64,000 bases of DNA, from positions 186,001 to 250,000 of the forward strand of contig JALUWX010000032.1 in NCBI GenBank assembly GCA_027019265.1, in the 5' to 3' direction. Positions within the stretch are counted from its first letter, which is position 1, and the number at the start of each line of letters is the position of its first letter. The translations under genes were made by a program, and so were the position numbers. Positions 1-8,388 of this stretch are shown in pieces. Under the pieces are notes generated by a model. It worked only from the letters and a program-made list of their open reading frames with translations, was not told where the DNA came from and did no database searches. The stretch is from Phycisphaerales bacterium (GTDB taxonomy: Bacteria > Planctomycetota > Phycisphaerae > Phycisphaerales > UBA1924).

Positions 1-299
1 CGGACGACGGGCGCGAGCGCCTCGACGCGATGGTCCAGACCAGCTCCGGATTCGTCCTCGCGCAGAAGGATCTTGAGATCCGGGGCGCGGGGGATGTCTT
101 CGGGACGCGCCAGTCCGGGATGTCGCCGTTCAAGGTCGCGGATCCGATCCAGGACCAGGACCTGCTTATGCTCGCGCGTCGGGACGCGGCCGACTGGATC
201 GACGAATCACCAACGCTCGATCGGAATGAAGATGCGCTCGCGCGCCGTCGGCTCCTCAAAGCACACGGACAATGGCTTGGGCTGGGCGATGTGGGGTAA
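1..299 (+). CDS. recG: ATP-dependent DNA helicase RecG, C-terminal fragment
   Basis: This is the last ~99 codons of a gene that begins before the window; the reading frame starts at base 3. The residues [20 protein letters not shown] followed by RQSG match the conserved C-terminal part of the RecG helicase domain (family pattern: DL, RGxG, GTRQSG). RecG remodels stalled replication forks and Holliday junctions in the cytoplasm. The stop is at 297-299, and a hairpin with a T-run lies ~120 bases downstream. RecG is preferred over Mfd because Mfd has no GTRQSG-type ending of this form. Only the tail is visible, so wedge and ATPase motifs cannot be checked. Confidence 0.88.
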   Translation, partial: DDGRERLDAMVQTSSGFVLAQKDLEIRGAGDVFGTRQSGMSPFKVADPIQDQDLLMLARRDAADWIDESPTLDRNEDALARRRLLKAHGQWLGLGDVG

Positions 300-420
300 T
301 GTAGGAAACTTGCTCAAAAAGATTTACACTCATTTCTGTGCGAGTTTGCACCACCGCACATTCCTGTGTGATCGCAGATCTGTGTTGTCCTCTGTTCTTC
401 CGCCTCAGTACTGAGAAGGG

Positions 421-441
421 AACCGCTTGAACGCGGTTTTT
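421..441 (+). terminator. Rho-independent terminator downstream of recG
   Basis: A 6-bp stem AACCGC (421-426) / GCGGTT (433-438), with loop TTGAAC, runs into five T residues (437-441). It lies between the recG stop and the helix-turn-helix gene. The stem is short, so termination may be partial. Confidence 0.55.
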
Positions 442-479
442 ACCCTGTACTTACCCAAACATCTGTGTATTGTGGTGCT

Positions 480-977
480 ATGACCAGCACATCAGCATTC
501 CACGAACGTTTGAACAAGGCGGCCGGCGAAAACTCGTATCGGCAGCTTGGAAAGATCACGGACACACATCCCGAAACGGTGCGACGTTACATGCAAGGGC
601 AAGCACCCAGCGCTTCGTTTATCACGAATCTCTGCGGAGCACTCGGGATCTCAGGTCAATGGCTCCTGTCGGGTCAGGGACCCATGCACACAAAGGACCT
701 AACGACCCACGCGCTCAAAAGCGCGGACCCGAACGAGCTCATGGGGGCCGTCGCGAACATCCTGACCCAGCTTATCGAACGGGTCGATCGGCTCGAGCGT
801 CTGGTCGCGCACGTGGAGACAAGACTGAACGTCTCCTCCAGCATCGAACCCCGTTCTACGATGGAGCATGAAGGATCGAGACGAGACGGAGCGGGACGCA
901 CTCACGGATCCAGCGCCGAGCGGATCTCGGGCGCTGTCGCCAAACGACCATCTGGAGTTGATGAAGACGATACTTGA
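480..977 (+). CDS. Small helix-turn-helix (XRE/phage-repressor-like) DNA-binding protein
   Basis: A 165-residue protein. Residues ~5-65 resemble a lambda-repressor-type HTH: RQLGKITDTHPETVRRYMQG has the spacing of a helix-turn-helix, followed by a GISGQWLLSGQGPM segment typical of the end of such domains. Residues ~80-118 (LIERVDRLERLVAHVETRL) form a likely coiled coil for dimerisation. The ATG at 480 is preferred; an in-frame GTG lies 15 bases upstream. The last ~35 residues are polar and low in complexity, overlap the next small ORF in another frame, and may be read-through sequence. Its targets are unknown; repeated CTGTG elements lie in the upstream gap. Confidence 0.75.
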   Translation: MTSTSAFHERLNKAAGENSYRQLGKITDTHPETVRRYMQGQAPSASFITNLCGALGISGQWLLSGQGPMHTKDLTTHALKSADPNELMGAVANILTQLIERVDRLERLVAHVETRLNVSSSIEPRSTMEHEGSRRDGAGRTHGSSAERISGAVAKRPSGVDEDDT

Positions 978-1113
978 GCCCGGTTCGATGGCTCTGGTGC
1001 GCCGATGGGTCACGGCGCTCATGCTCGTCCCCGAATCGGATCGCGAATCGGTCGTTTCGGGAGTCGAAGCGAGGATCGTCGAGGAGTTCGGGAACGAGCG
1101 TCCTTCCGACTGA
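868..1113 (+). CDS. Small hypothetical protein overlapping the HTH gene
   Basis: An 81-codon ORF that overlaps the end of the preceding HTH gene by 110 bases in a different frame. Its second half (RRWVTALMLVPESDRESVVS and onward) reads as a normal helical protein, with GC-rich third positions like neighbouring genes. In the overlap this frame looks more gene-like than the HTH frame. A GGAG lies only one base before the ATG, so the exact start is doubtful. polX starts 19 bases after its stop, which suggests co-transcription. No family recognised. Confidence 0.45.
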   Translation: MKDRDETERDALTDPAPSGSRALSPNDHLELMKTILEPGSMALVRRWVTALMLVPESDRESVVSGVEARIVEEFGNERPSD

Positions 1114-1132
1114 TCCCCCACTACGATCCGCT

Positions 1133-2929
1133 ATGGGATTCAACACCGAAGCGGCAACATACTTCGATCGCATGGCGCAGATGCTCGAGCTCACGGGCGC
1201 GGATCGATTCCGGGTGAACGCGCACGCGAAGGCGGCCCGGGTTCTCGGGGACATCACTACCGATCTGGGACCTCTCGCGAAAGACGGCGACACCAAGGCA
1301 CTGACCGAGCTCGACGGGATCGGGAAGGGGACGGCCTCCAAGCTCATCGAGCTCGCGCAGTCGGGGACGATCGAGGAACACGACGAGCTGGTCTCCAAAG
1401 TCCCCCAGGGACTGATGGACGTGCTCCAGGTCCAAGGGCTCGGGCCGAAGACGGTGAAGCTGATGTGGGACGAGAAGGGGGTCGAGTCCATCGCGGATCT
1501 GAAGAAGATCATCGAGGACGGGTCGATCCTCGAGCTCCCGCGCATGGGTCAGAAGACGGTTGACAACATCAAAGCGTCGATCGAGTTCATGGAATCCTCG
1601 GGATCGCGCCTCCACATCGGGGTCGCCCAGTATGTCGCGGACTGGTTCGTGAAGCTGCTGGAGAACACGAAGGGGACCAAGCGGGTCGCGTATGCGGGGT
1701 CGCTGAGGAGGGGGAAGGAGACGATCGGGGATGTGGACATTCTCATCGCGACGAGCGATCCGGACGCGGCGCGTGATGCGTTCACCAACGGGGATCACGT
1801 CACCCAGATCCTCGCGAACGGGGAGACGAAGTGCTCCATCCGGTTCTCAACGGGTCTCGACTCTGGACGATGGGGTGGGGACGAAGGGTCCATGGGTGTT
1901 CAGGTCGATCTGCGCCTCATCGACGAGTCGTCGTGGGGCGCGGCCCTGATGTACTTCACAGGGTCCAAGGAGCATAATGTCCGGCTCCGTGAACGCGCAC
2001 TCTCGATGGGGCTCACCCTCAACGAGTACGGGCTCTATAAAGAAGACAAGGACGACGACACCCCGCCCCAGCAGCGCGGAGAGAAACCCGTCGCGGCGAA
2101 GACCGAAGAGTCTATCTATACCAAGCTCAAGCTCCCCTACATCGAGCCCACCCTGCGCGAGGACCGGGGGGAGATGGACCTGACCGAAGCGCCGGACCTG
2201 GTCACGGTGGACGACATCAAGGCGGAGCTCCACTCGCACACAACATCCTCCGACGGAAAGATGGAGCTCGAAGAAACAGCGACGATTGCGAAGAAGCGTG
2301 GGTTCCACACGCTCGCGATCACGGACCACTCCCGATCGTCGGCCGTCGCGAACGGGCTCTCCGAGGAACGTCTGCGCCAGCAGATCAAGTACATCAAGGC
2401 CTTCAACAAAGGCTTCGATGGGATCGAGGTGCTGTGCGGATCGGAAGTGGACATCCTCGTCGATGGGTCGCTCGACTACGACGACGATCTGCTCCACGAG
2501 CTCCAGGTCGTGGTCGCTTCGCCCCATGCGGGACTCCGCGCGAAACCCAAGGACGCGACGAAGCGGCTCCTCAAAGCGATCCAGCACCCCCTCGTCCACA
2601 TCATCGGTCACCCGACGGGTCGGCTCATCGAGCGCCGTCCGGGATTGGAGCCCGACATGGACGAGCTCATCGCGGCCGCGATCGAGCACGATGTGGCGTT
2701 GGAGATCAACGCGCACTGGATGCGCCTCGATCTGCGCGATACCCATGTGAGAGCGGCCGTCGAAGCGGGGTGTAAGATCGCGATCGACTGCGATGTGCAC
2801 CACCCGGATGACTATGACAACCTTCGTTTCGGGGTGCTGACGGGTCAGCGCGGGTGGTTGACGAAGGATCTGTGTGTCAATACGTGGAGCAAGGCGAAGC
2901 TCCACACGTGGCTCAAGTCGAAGCGGTGA
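1133..2929 (+). CDS. polX: DNA polymerase/3'-5' exonuclease PolX
   Basis: A 598-residue family X DNA polymerase fused to a PHP nuclease domain, used in base-excision and gap-filling repair. Residues ~1-150 hold helix-hairpin-helix segments ([29 protein letters not shown]). The polymerase palm carries GS (189-190) and the metal ligands D200, D202 (GDVDIL) and D259 (VQVDL). The PHP domain begins ~360 with HSH (H367, H369), followed by TSSDG. Length is normal for bacterial PolX (~570-600). The ATG at 1133 gives the standard N-terminus; a longer ORF upstream in frame lacks similarity. Its last 34 codons are duplicated at 3468-3569. Confidence 0.93.
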   Translation: MGFNTEAATYFDRMAQMLELTGADRFRVNAHAKAARVLGDITTDLGPLAKDGDTKALTELDGIGKGTASKLIELAQSGTIEEHDELVSKVPQGLMDVLQVQGLGPKTVKLMWDEKGVESIADLKKIIEDGSILELPRMGQKTVDNIKASIEFMESSGSRLHIGVAQYVADWFVKLLENTKGTKRVAYAGSLRRGKETIGDVDILIATSDPDAARDAFTNGDHVTQILANGETKCSIRFSTGLDSGRWGGDEGSMGVQVDLRLIDESSWGAALMYFTGSKEHNVRLRERALSMGLTLNEYGLYKEDKDDDTPPQQRGEKPVAAKTEESIYTKLKLPYIEPTLREDRGEMDLTEAPDLVTVDDIKAELHSHTTSSDGKMELEETATIAKKRGFHTLAITDHSRSSAVANGLSEERLRQQIKYIKAFNKGFDGIEVLCGSEVDILVDGSLDYDDDLLHELQVVVASPHAGLRAKPKDATKRLLKAIQHPLVHIIGHPTGRLIERRPGLEPDMDELIAAAIEHDVALEINAHWMRLDLRDTHVRAAVEAGCKIAIDCDVHHPDDYDNLRFGVLTGQRGWLTKDLCVNTWSKAKLHTWLKSKR

Positions 2930-3361
2930 TTAGAGCAGGATTGCAAAGGCATGAAGCACCAGAAACAGCGTTACGGTGATCATCCCGATGATCGCGAACA
3001 CCATCAGAATACCGCTTCCTGAATCCCTCTTGAGAGCTGCATCCGGGTGCCACACGATGACGGGCTGTCGAAAGGCGCACTCCGGACAGACGACCACGCT
3101 TTCCTCAATAACCAAACCCGAGAGCTGATATCCACATCTGGAACAGCGCGGGTCTTTGAGCTTGGCAGGCGTTCTCGGATCCGGAATCTTATCCACCCGT
3201 CGGGCGCTCATTAAAATGGACTCGTAACCATCGCGACGAAGAATCGCTTCCGCTTGGATTGCTGAACGCGCTTCGACCGCCCGGGGCTCCCAGGGTTCAT
3301 GGTTCGCGCCGATGGGGCGGGCATGGAGCTCCCAGACGGGTTTCTTGAATTGCGTGCTCAT
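2930..3361 (-). CDS. Zinc-ribbon protein with C-terminal membrane segment (copy A)
   Basis: A 143-residue protein, convergent with polX and ending on the very next base. A polar N-terminal half is followed by a zinc ribbon (CSRCGYQLSGL ... CPEC) and a single hydrophobic segment at the extreme C-terminus (ILMVFAIIGMITVTLFLVLH), so it is probably tail-anchored. A second ATG nine bases upstream (3370) is possible. A shorter paralogue (3566-3808) sits beside a duplicated polX tail, which shows that this gene was part of a tandem duplication. Function unknown; CGYxLxGL zinc ribbons are frequent in planctomycete proteins. Confidence 0.7.
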   Translation of the reverse strand: MSTQFKKPVWELHARPIGANHEPWEPRAVEARSAIQAEAILRRDGYESILMSARRVDKIPDPRTPAKLKDPRCSRCGYQLSGLVIEESVVVCPECAFRQPVIVWHPDAALKRDSGSGILMVFAIIGMITVTLFLVLHAFAILL

Positions 3362-3467
3362 GTCCTGCATTCATGCCACCTATCCGCTCGGAATCGATGT
3401 CATGTTCCGGCTGCGGTCATGGCCCTGATCGAGAGAAGACATCATCCGCCCGGACGACGACCTCTGA

Positions 3468-3569
3468 TTCGATGTTCTGACTGGGCAGCGCGGGTGGTTG
3501 ACGAAGTATCTGTGTGTGAACACATGGAGCAAGGCGAAGCTCTATGCATGGCTCACGTCGAAGCGCTAG
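3468..3569 (+). pseudogene. Duplicated 3' tail of polX (remnant)
   Basis: These 102 bases translate as a 33-residue copy of the PolX C-terminus plus a stop. They align without gaps to 2828-2929 and differ at only a few residues (for example D to Y in [12 protein letters not shown]). There is no start codon or upstream PolX sequence, so this is a non-functional fragment left by a segmental duplication. The fragment keeps its frame and stop, and the stop overlaps the end of the zinc-ribbon copy B. Confidence 0.85.
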
Positions 3570-3808
3570 TTCAGAACGAGCACCAGAATCAAAAAACCGA
3601 GCAGAATAAGCGAACCCCCAAGAGCAAAGACGATCAGGCCTCCAAGTGAAGGCCCATCTCTGAGAACCGAATCCTTCCGCAGGACGATTCTGGATCTGTG
3701 AGAACACTCAGGGCACTCGATCGAATCCATATCGACCCGAAGCCCAGAAAGTAGGTATCCGCACGACTCGCATCGAAGACTCTTTTGATTTTGATCTGCC
3801 GTATCCAA
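3566..3808 (-). CDS. Zinc-ribbon protein with C-terminal membrane segment (copy B)
   Basis: An 80-residue paralogue of the 2930-3361 protein. It has the same order: zinc ribbon (CESCGYLLSGL ... CPEC), short basic linker, and hydrophobic tail (LIVFALGGSLILLGFLILVL). It lacks the ~60-residue N-terminal region of copy A, so it is either a truncated duplicate or a minimal version. Both copies abut a polX tail at the 3' end. The intact frame and intact cysteine pairs favour an expressed gene over a relic. Confidence 0.6.
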   Translation of the reverse strand: MDTADQNQKSLRCESCGYLLSGLRVDMDSIECPECSHRSRIVLRKDSVLRDGPSLGGLIVFALGGSLILLGFLILVLVLN

Positions 3809-3909
3809 TGCGACCCAGTGTATCTCTATCCAGCCCTATAGTCTGTCGGCTGCGGTCACGGCCCTGATCGAGAGTAGACACCAAGCGCCCGAGCGGTGCC
3901 GGAGTTTGT

Positions 3910-5430
3910 ATGTTCGATCGGATCTCGGATAGTTTCAGCAACGCGATGCGCTCGCTCTCGGGTCAGTCGCAGATCTCGGAATCCAATGTGCGCGGCGCGA
4001 TGGACGAGGTGCGCGATGCCCTCCTCGACGCGGACGTCCACTACGACGTTGCGACAGAGTTCTGCGACAAGGTGCTCAAGGACGCGCTGGGTCAGCAGGT
4101 CACCAAGTCGCTCAAGCCCGGGCAGGAGATGATCGGGATCGTGCACAAGCGGTTGATCGAGCTTTTCGGGGGGGATCCCAACGCTGAGGAGCAACCCAAG
4201 CCCCCGGGGATCATGAAGCTGTCACCCGGGCCGACGATCGTGATGATGTGCGGGCTCCAGGGGTCGGGGAAGACGACGACGTGCGGGAAGCTGGCGGCTG
4301 TGCTCAAGAAGCAGGGCCGGTCGGTGATGCTGTGCGCGGCGGACCTGCAGCGCCCGGCGGCCGTCGAACAGCTCGAGACCGTGGCGAAGCAGGTCAACGA
4401 AGAGATGCCCGGCGGATCGCAGGTGCATTTCTACTCGGAGCCCGAGCGCTGCGCCGAGTACGGGAAAGCCGTCGGGGTGGCCGTCGATGTGTGCAAGAAC
4501 GCGCTCAAGGCAGCGCGGGACAAGTCGGTCGATGTGCTCATCCTCGACACGGCCGGCCGTTTGCACGTGAACGACGAGCTGATGGGCGAGCTCGGCTCGG
4601 TGCGCCGGATCGTGAACCCCCACCACACCTTCCTCGTCGTCGATGCGATGACCGGGCAGGACGCGGTGAATAGCGCCAAGTCCTTCCACGATCGGCTCGA
4701 AGTGGACGGGGTGATCCTCACGAAGTTCGACTCCGACACGCGCGGGGGCGCGGCCCTCTCCGTCAAGCAGGTTACGGGCGCGCCGATCCGCTACATCGGG
4801 GTCGGGGAGAAGCTCGACGCGCTCGAGCCCTTCCACCCCGAGCGGATGGCCGGTCGGATCCTGGGGATGGGCGACGTGGTTTCGCTCGTCGAGAAAGCGC
4901 AGCAAGAAGTCGATGAGGAAGAAGCCAAAGCGCTCGAAGCCAAGATGGCGAAGGGCGAGCTCACGATGGACGACTTCCTCAAGCAGATGAAGATGATCCG
5001 GAAGATGGGCTCGATGAAGTCGCTCCTCGGGATGCTCCCGGGTGTGGGCTCCGCGCTCAAGGACATCGACATCGACGAGAAGCAGCTCGATCGAACGGAA
5101 GCGATGATCCAATCGATGACCGTCGAGGAGCGGAAGCGCCCGGACATCATCAAGCACTCGCGCAAGACGCGCATCGCGACGGGTTCGGGGACGGACCCGA
5201 ACCAGGTCGGACAGCTCTCCAAGCAGTTCACCACGCTCTCGAAGATGATGAAAGCGATGGGCGGCATGGGTGGCGGCTCCAAAGCGGCGATGGCCAAGCA
5301 GCTCGCGCAGGGTGGTATGGGCGGGATGATGCCCGGGATGTCGGGGATGCCCGGGTTGTCCCTCAAATCGAGCACGAAGTCCGGGAAGCGTGGGGTCAAA
5401 AAGCGCAAGCCCAAGGGGAAGAGGAGATAA
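3910..5430 (+). CDS. ffh: Signal recognition particle protein Ffh (SRP54)
   Basis: A 506-residue GTPase that binds 4.5S RNA and signal peptides and delivers nascent chains to FtsY at the membrane. The N domain is residues 1-95. The G domain has the P-loop GLQGSGKTTT (115-124), DTAGR (213-217) and TKFD (271-274; usually TKLD). The M domain from ~330 is methionine rich (MDDFLKQMKMIRKMGSMKS; MGGMGGG ... GGMMPGM), as expected for signal-peptide and RNA binding. A basic tail ends the protein. The next gene starts 3 bases after the stop, so they are probably co-transcribed. Confidence 0.95.
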   Translation: MFDRISDSFSNAMRSLSGQSQISESNVRGAMDEVRDALLDADVHYDVATEFCDKVLKDALGQQVTKSLKPGQEMIGIVHKRLIELFGGDPNAEEQPKPPGIMKLSPGPTIVMMCGLQGSGKTTTCGKLAAVLKKQGRSVMLCAADLQRPAAVEQLETVAKQVNEEMPGGSQVHFYSEPERCAEYGKAVGVAVDVCKNALKAARDKSVDVLILDTAGRLHVNDELMGELGSVRRIVNPHHTFLVVDAMTGQDAVNSAKSFHDRLEVDGVILTKFDSDTRGGAALSVKQVTGAPIRYIGVGEKLDALEPFHPERMAGRILGMGDVVSLVEKAQQEVDEEEAKALEAKMAKGELTMDDFLKQMKMIRKMGSMKSLLGMLPGVGSALKDIDIDEKQLDRTEAMIQSMTVEERKRPDIIKHSRKTRIATGSGTDPNQVGQLSKQFTTLSKMMKAMGGMGGGSKAAMAKQLAQGGMGGMMPGMSGMPGLSLKSSTKSGKRGVKKRKPKGKRR

Positions 5431-5433
5431 GCA

Positions 5434-5922
5434 ATGCCGCTCTCACGACTCGGATACAACGCGGACCGGATCGCGACCATCGCGGAAGCGATGTTCGACG
5501 ACGGTGAACCCCACGTCTCCACAAAGCCAAGCGATGATCGCTGGTCGTCCAAGGAGATCCTTGGTCATCTGGTAGACAGCGCAACGGTGAACCTTCGTCG
5601 GTTCCTGATGGCGCAGTGTCAGGAGAAACTGGTCTTCGAGACGTATGACCACGAGCGTTGGGTCCATATCCAGCACTACAACGACTCAGACTGGGAAGAG
5701 CTGGTGACGCTGTGGGCTTCGCTCAACATGCACCTGTGCCACGTCGTCACGATGATTTCCGACGAGCAACTCGACAAACCCCGCGCAGAGCACAACCTCG
5801 GTGAGATCTGCTACCGGGACTTCCCCGAGGGGACACCGGCGACATTGAGCTACCTGATCGAGGACTACTTCGCGCACCTGGAGCACCACATGCGACAGAT
5901 CATGGGCGATCTTCCGGACTGA
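5434..5922 (+). CDS. DinB-fold family protein
   Basis: A 162-residue four-helix-bundle protein of the DinB/YfiT type. The conserved histidine triad is visible: H45 in helix 2 (KEILGHLVDSA) and H148/H152 in the last helix (HLEHHMRQI), which in the family bind a metal ion. W37 and the DxxW/S stretch at the N-terminus also fit. Members act as thiol-dependent S-transferases or stress-induced enzymes, but the substrate cannot be read from sequence. It starts 3 bases after ffh and converges with the exporter gene; the two 3' ends meet in the palindrome at 5926-5943. Confidence 0.75.
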   Translation: MPLSRLGYNADRIATIAEAMFDDGEPHVSTKPSDDRWSSKEILGHLVDSATVNLRRFLMAQCQEKLVFETYDHERWVHIQHYNDSDWEELVTLWASLNMHLCHVVTMISDEQLDKPRAEHNLGEICYRDFPEGTPATLSYLIEDYFAHLEHHMRQIMGDLPD

Positions 5923-5925
5923 CCG

Positions 5926-7200
5926 TTACCGCTCGAGCGGTAATGGATCCTCGGCGCGTCCCTCGGCCCATTTCTTGAACTCGGGCCAGACGATCTCCTG
6001 GATCAGAATCTTCACGCACGCCGCGATCGGGATCGCGATGAGCAGACCGAAGACCCCGAACAACGCGCCCCCGGCGATCGAAGCAAAGAGGATCGTCGGG
6101 GTGTCCATCCCCGTGCTCTTGCCCTGGATCATCGGGGTCCAGATGTAGTCGTCCAGCGCCTGTCCAAGGAAGTACAGCGCGGTCGGGGCGCCCAGGACCC
6201 ACCACCACTCCCCACGGAATCCCGTGTGCCCTTCGAGCCAGAGGAGGGAGATGGAGATCGGGAGCCCGACGAGCGCGAGGTACGGGACGATCGAGAGGAC
6301 GGCGACGACGGGGCCGAGGATGAACGCGCCGGGGACCCCGATCGCGAAGTACCCGATCGAGAACACGATCGCTTGGATGAACGCGATCGTGATGCGCCCG
6401 CGGATGAACCCGGAGATGACGGCGTCGAACTTGGTGAGGAGGTCGAGAATCCGCTCACGGTTCTTCGTCGGGAGGAGCCCTTCGGTGAAGCCCTTGAACT
6501 GGACCCATTCGGTCGAGACGAAGTAGAAAAAGAAGGCCGTCAGGAACCCCATGAAGGAGAGCCCGAAGATCGCGCCGAAGAATGCGACGGTCTTGTTCAC
6601 GATGCTGAAGCCAACGTCCGCGATGGTCTGACCAACCTCGTCTTGGTGATCCGCGACCCATTCGTCGGCGGCGTCGAGGGCTTTGCCCAGTTCCGACTCG
6701 TGATCAGCGAGCTTGGCTTCCAGCACGAAGGGCCAGACCCCGCCGACCCCTTGGTCGGACAACGACTGCTTGGCGTCCTCAAGGGATGGACTCTCAGCAG
6801 CGATGGTCGAGACGGTGTCGTAGTTCGAGATCAGGGATTGCCCGAACGCGATGATCTGGGCTGCGCCGAACGTCGCGCCGATGACGCTCGGGATAACGAC
6901 GACGAGCACGATCGCCGCGATGAGCCCGGAGACCGTTGCGCGGCGTGCTGTCCCGAATCGAACCATCGCCCAGCAGATCACGGGCTCGAAGAGATACGCG
7001 AGGAGGATCGCGAGGAGGAGGGGCACTGTCACCACACTCGTCGCTTGCCCGAGGAGGAAGATCGCGAGGATCCCGAGACCCAAGAGGACATCGCGGACGG
7101 GCTGCATCTGCCAGAGATGGAGACGCGCCCATGCGCCGCGCTCCTCCGGGGGAGGCGGGGTGTGTTCCGATTCGTGATCAGTCGTCTCGGGCTCGCTCAT
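5926..7200 (-). CDS. AI-2E family transporter (PerM-like membrane protein)
   Basis: A 424-residue polytopic inner-membrane protein. A charged proline-rich N-terminus (~1-30) leads into the first membrane pair (LLGLGILAIFLLG, VPLLLAILLAYLFEP). A large soluble loop (~130-200) and a C-terminal bundle of hydrophobic segments with GPVVAVLSIVPYLALVGLP and GMDTPTILFASIAGGALFG follow. These match the AI-2E/PerM/UPF0118 family (~350-400 residues), whose members include the AI-2 exporter and Na+/H+ antiporter-like proteins. The substrate here is unknown. A short C-terminal extension (ILIQEIVWPEFKKWAEGRAE) is cytoplasmic. Confidence 0.88.
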   Translation of the reverse strand: MSEPETTDHESEHTPPPPEERGAWARLHLWQMQPVRDVLLGLGILAIFLLGQATSVVTVPLLLAILLAYLFEPVICWAMVRFGTARRATVSGLIAAIVLVVVIPSVIGATFGAAQIIAFGQSLISNYDTVSTIAAESPSLEDAKQSLSDQGVGGVWPFVLEAKLADHESELGKALDAADEWVADHQDEVGQTIADVGFSIVNKTVAFFGAIFGLSFMGFLTAFFFYFVSTEWVQFKGFTEGLLPTKNRERILDLLTKFDAVISGFIRGRITIAFIQAIVFSIGYFAIGVPGAFILGPVVAVLSIVPYLALVGLPISISLLWLEGHTGFRGEWWWVLGAPTALYFLGQALDDYIWTPMIQGKSTGMDTPTILFASIAGGALFGVFGLLIAIPIAACVKILIQEIVWPEFKKWAEGRAEDPLPLER

Positions 7201-7225
7201 GGAGCCATGATATCAGGGGATCCGC

Positions 7226-7642
7226 TCACACGCCGATCGGTTCCGGACCCGGGCACGGGGTCTGGAACGCTTCGTCGAAGTCGTAGACCCGATCGAAGTC
7301 CTCGATCGAATCGTCGTCCGTCTTGCGCATGAGGTTGGCTTCGACGAGGGCGAAGATGATGTTCCCGAAGTCGCGGGTCTCGTAGATCCCCCACTTGTTC
7401 AGGACCGTGCTCGCCATGAGCCCGTAGCGCTGGATCGCGAGGTCCCGGAGCCCGAGACACAGCTGCGCCCCGTCCACGTGGCGCGACTCGTCCACGAGCC
7501 CGAGCTCGTCCGTCTGGTCCGGGGACCCGTGCACGAGTTCGGTCGCGTGCGCGAGCCCATCACGGATAAACGGGAAGCACTGCCCGGAGTAGCCCCCGGC
7601 GGCTTTCATGATGTTCGCGATGTCGATCTGGGTTTCGCTCAT
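7226..7642 (-). CDS. Minf_1886 family protein (Verrucomicrobia/Planctomycetes-restricted)
   Basis: A 138-residue protein with the hallmarks of this small conserved family: HVDGAQLCLGLRDLAIQRYG, then VLNKWGIYETRDFGNIIFAL, and a C-terminal DFDRVYDFDEAF. Its function is unknown even within the family. The start at MSETQ (7642) is preferred over an ATG three codons upstream. It lies between the exporter and mpg with its own short upstream region, so the context gives no clear role. Confidence 0.75.
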   Translation of the reverse strand: MSETQIDIANIMKAAGGYSGQCFPFIRDGLAHATELVHGSPDQTDELGLVDESRHVDGAQLCLGLRDLAIQRYGLMASTVLNKWGIYETRDFGNIIFALVEANLMRKTDDDSIEDFDRVYDFDEAFQTPCPGPEPIGV

Positions 7643-7767
7643 ACACTCCACGCCTTTCTACGCAATGGCGTGCTCTCGGACTCATTGGATCATAGGAATC
7701 CTATCCCGACATCCAAGATTCGGGAGATTCCGAGTCCCGGCTTCATCTTTTCATCATCTGGACGCCT

Positions 7768-8388
7768 TCAGACGCGCATCCTCTGCTCCACCCACTTCTT
7801 ACGCACAACCCAGCGGAGTGGTTTTTGCGCCCAGGAAGAATCTCCGACCCCGATCCGTGGGGTGTTGTCCACAACCCCGTCCGGGATCTGATCGCCGGGC
7901 TCGATCCGGATCCGGGTGCTCGTGGTCAGATCTTCGCCGTCGAGATCACGGTCGATCCGGAGCGCCTGGCACAGCTTCGCGGGGCCGCTGGTGAGGTCGG
8001 AGTCCGGGATCGGGGTCCGCCGTCTCGGGCTCGTCCGATTGAGGCGCATGGTCCCGAGCCCCTCGATCGGCGCGAGCGACCGGATGAGGACTGCCGCCGG
8101 ATGGCCCTCCTCGAAGCACGAGACGTTGAAGCAGTGGTGCATCCCGTAGGTGAAGTAGACATAAGCCGTCCCGGGCTTCGCCCACATCGATTCGTTGCGC
8201 GGGCTCCGGTGCCCGTTCCGCGCGTGGGAGCACTGGTCCTCAGGCCCGGTGTAGGCCTCGGTCTCGATGATGATCCCTCGGAGGGTTTCGCCGGTGTCGA
8301 GGGTTCGGGTGAGGGTGTGGCCGAGGAGGGAGCGGGCTGTGACGTCCGCATCAAGATCGAACGGGAGTTCCCCGATCCGATCACGCAT
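7768..8388 (-). CDS. mpg: 3-methyladenine DNA glycosylase (Mpg/AAG family)
   Basis: A 206-residue monofunctional glycosylase that removes alkylated and deaminated purines. Family motifs in order: ARSLLGHTL, GIIIETEAYTGPEDQCSHA (containing the catalytic glutamate and the Tyr/His used for base flipping), YVYFTYGMHHCFNVS, and DLTSGPAKLCQALRIDRDLD. Length is normal for bacterial AAG homologues. The start overlaps the end of the ccsA-like gene by 8 bases, so it is translated from the same transcript as the cytochrome c maturation genes. Confidence 0.92.
   Translation of the reverse strand: MRDRIGELPFDLDADVTARSLLGHTLTRTLDTGETLRGIIIETEAYTGPEDQCSHARNGHRSPRNESMWAKPGTAYVYFTYGMHHCFNVSCFEEGHPAAVLIRSLAPIEGLGTMRLNRTSPRRRTPIPDSDLTSGPAKLCQALRIDRDLDGEDLTTSTRIRIEPGDQIPDGVVDNTPRIGVGDSSWAQKPLRWVVRKKWVEQRMRV

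Larger units (their letters stand above)
2828..3893. repeat. Tandem segmental duplication: polX tail, zinc-ribbon gene, flank
   Basis: Unit A is the polX tail (2828-2929), zinc-ribbon gene A (2930-3361) and a flank at 3408-3453 that starts CGGCTGCGGTCATGGCCCTG. Unit B is the polX tail relic (3468-3569), zinc-ribbon gene B (3566-3808) and a matching flank at 3847-3893 that starts CGGCTGCGGTCACGGCCCTG. The three blocks keep order and orientation. The outer blocks are highly similar at the nucleotide level while the zinc-ribbon genes have diverged and copy B is ~200 bases shorter. Confidence 0.8.

Noticed and set aside
5926-5943. Palindrome TTACCGCTCGAGCGGTAA as a terminator
   Set aside because: It lies inside the 3' end of the transporter gene with a 2-base centre and no T-run on either strand; it may still affect convergent transcription.
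6226-7332. Long plus-strand ORF opposite the AI-2E transporter
   Set aside because: Composition (Asp/Arg/Glu repeats) is the typical antisense shadow of a high-GC gene; the transporter on the minus strand is clear.
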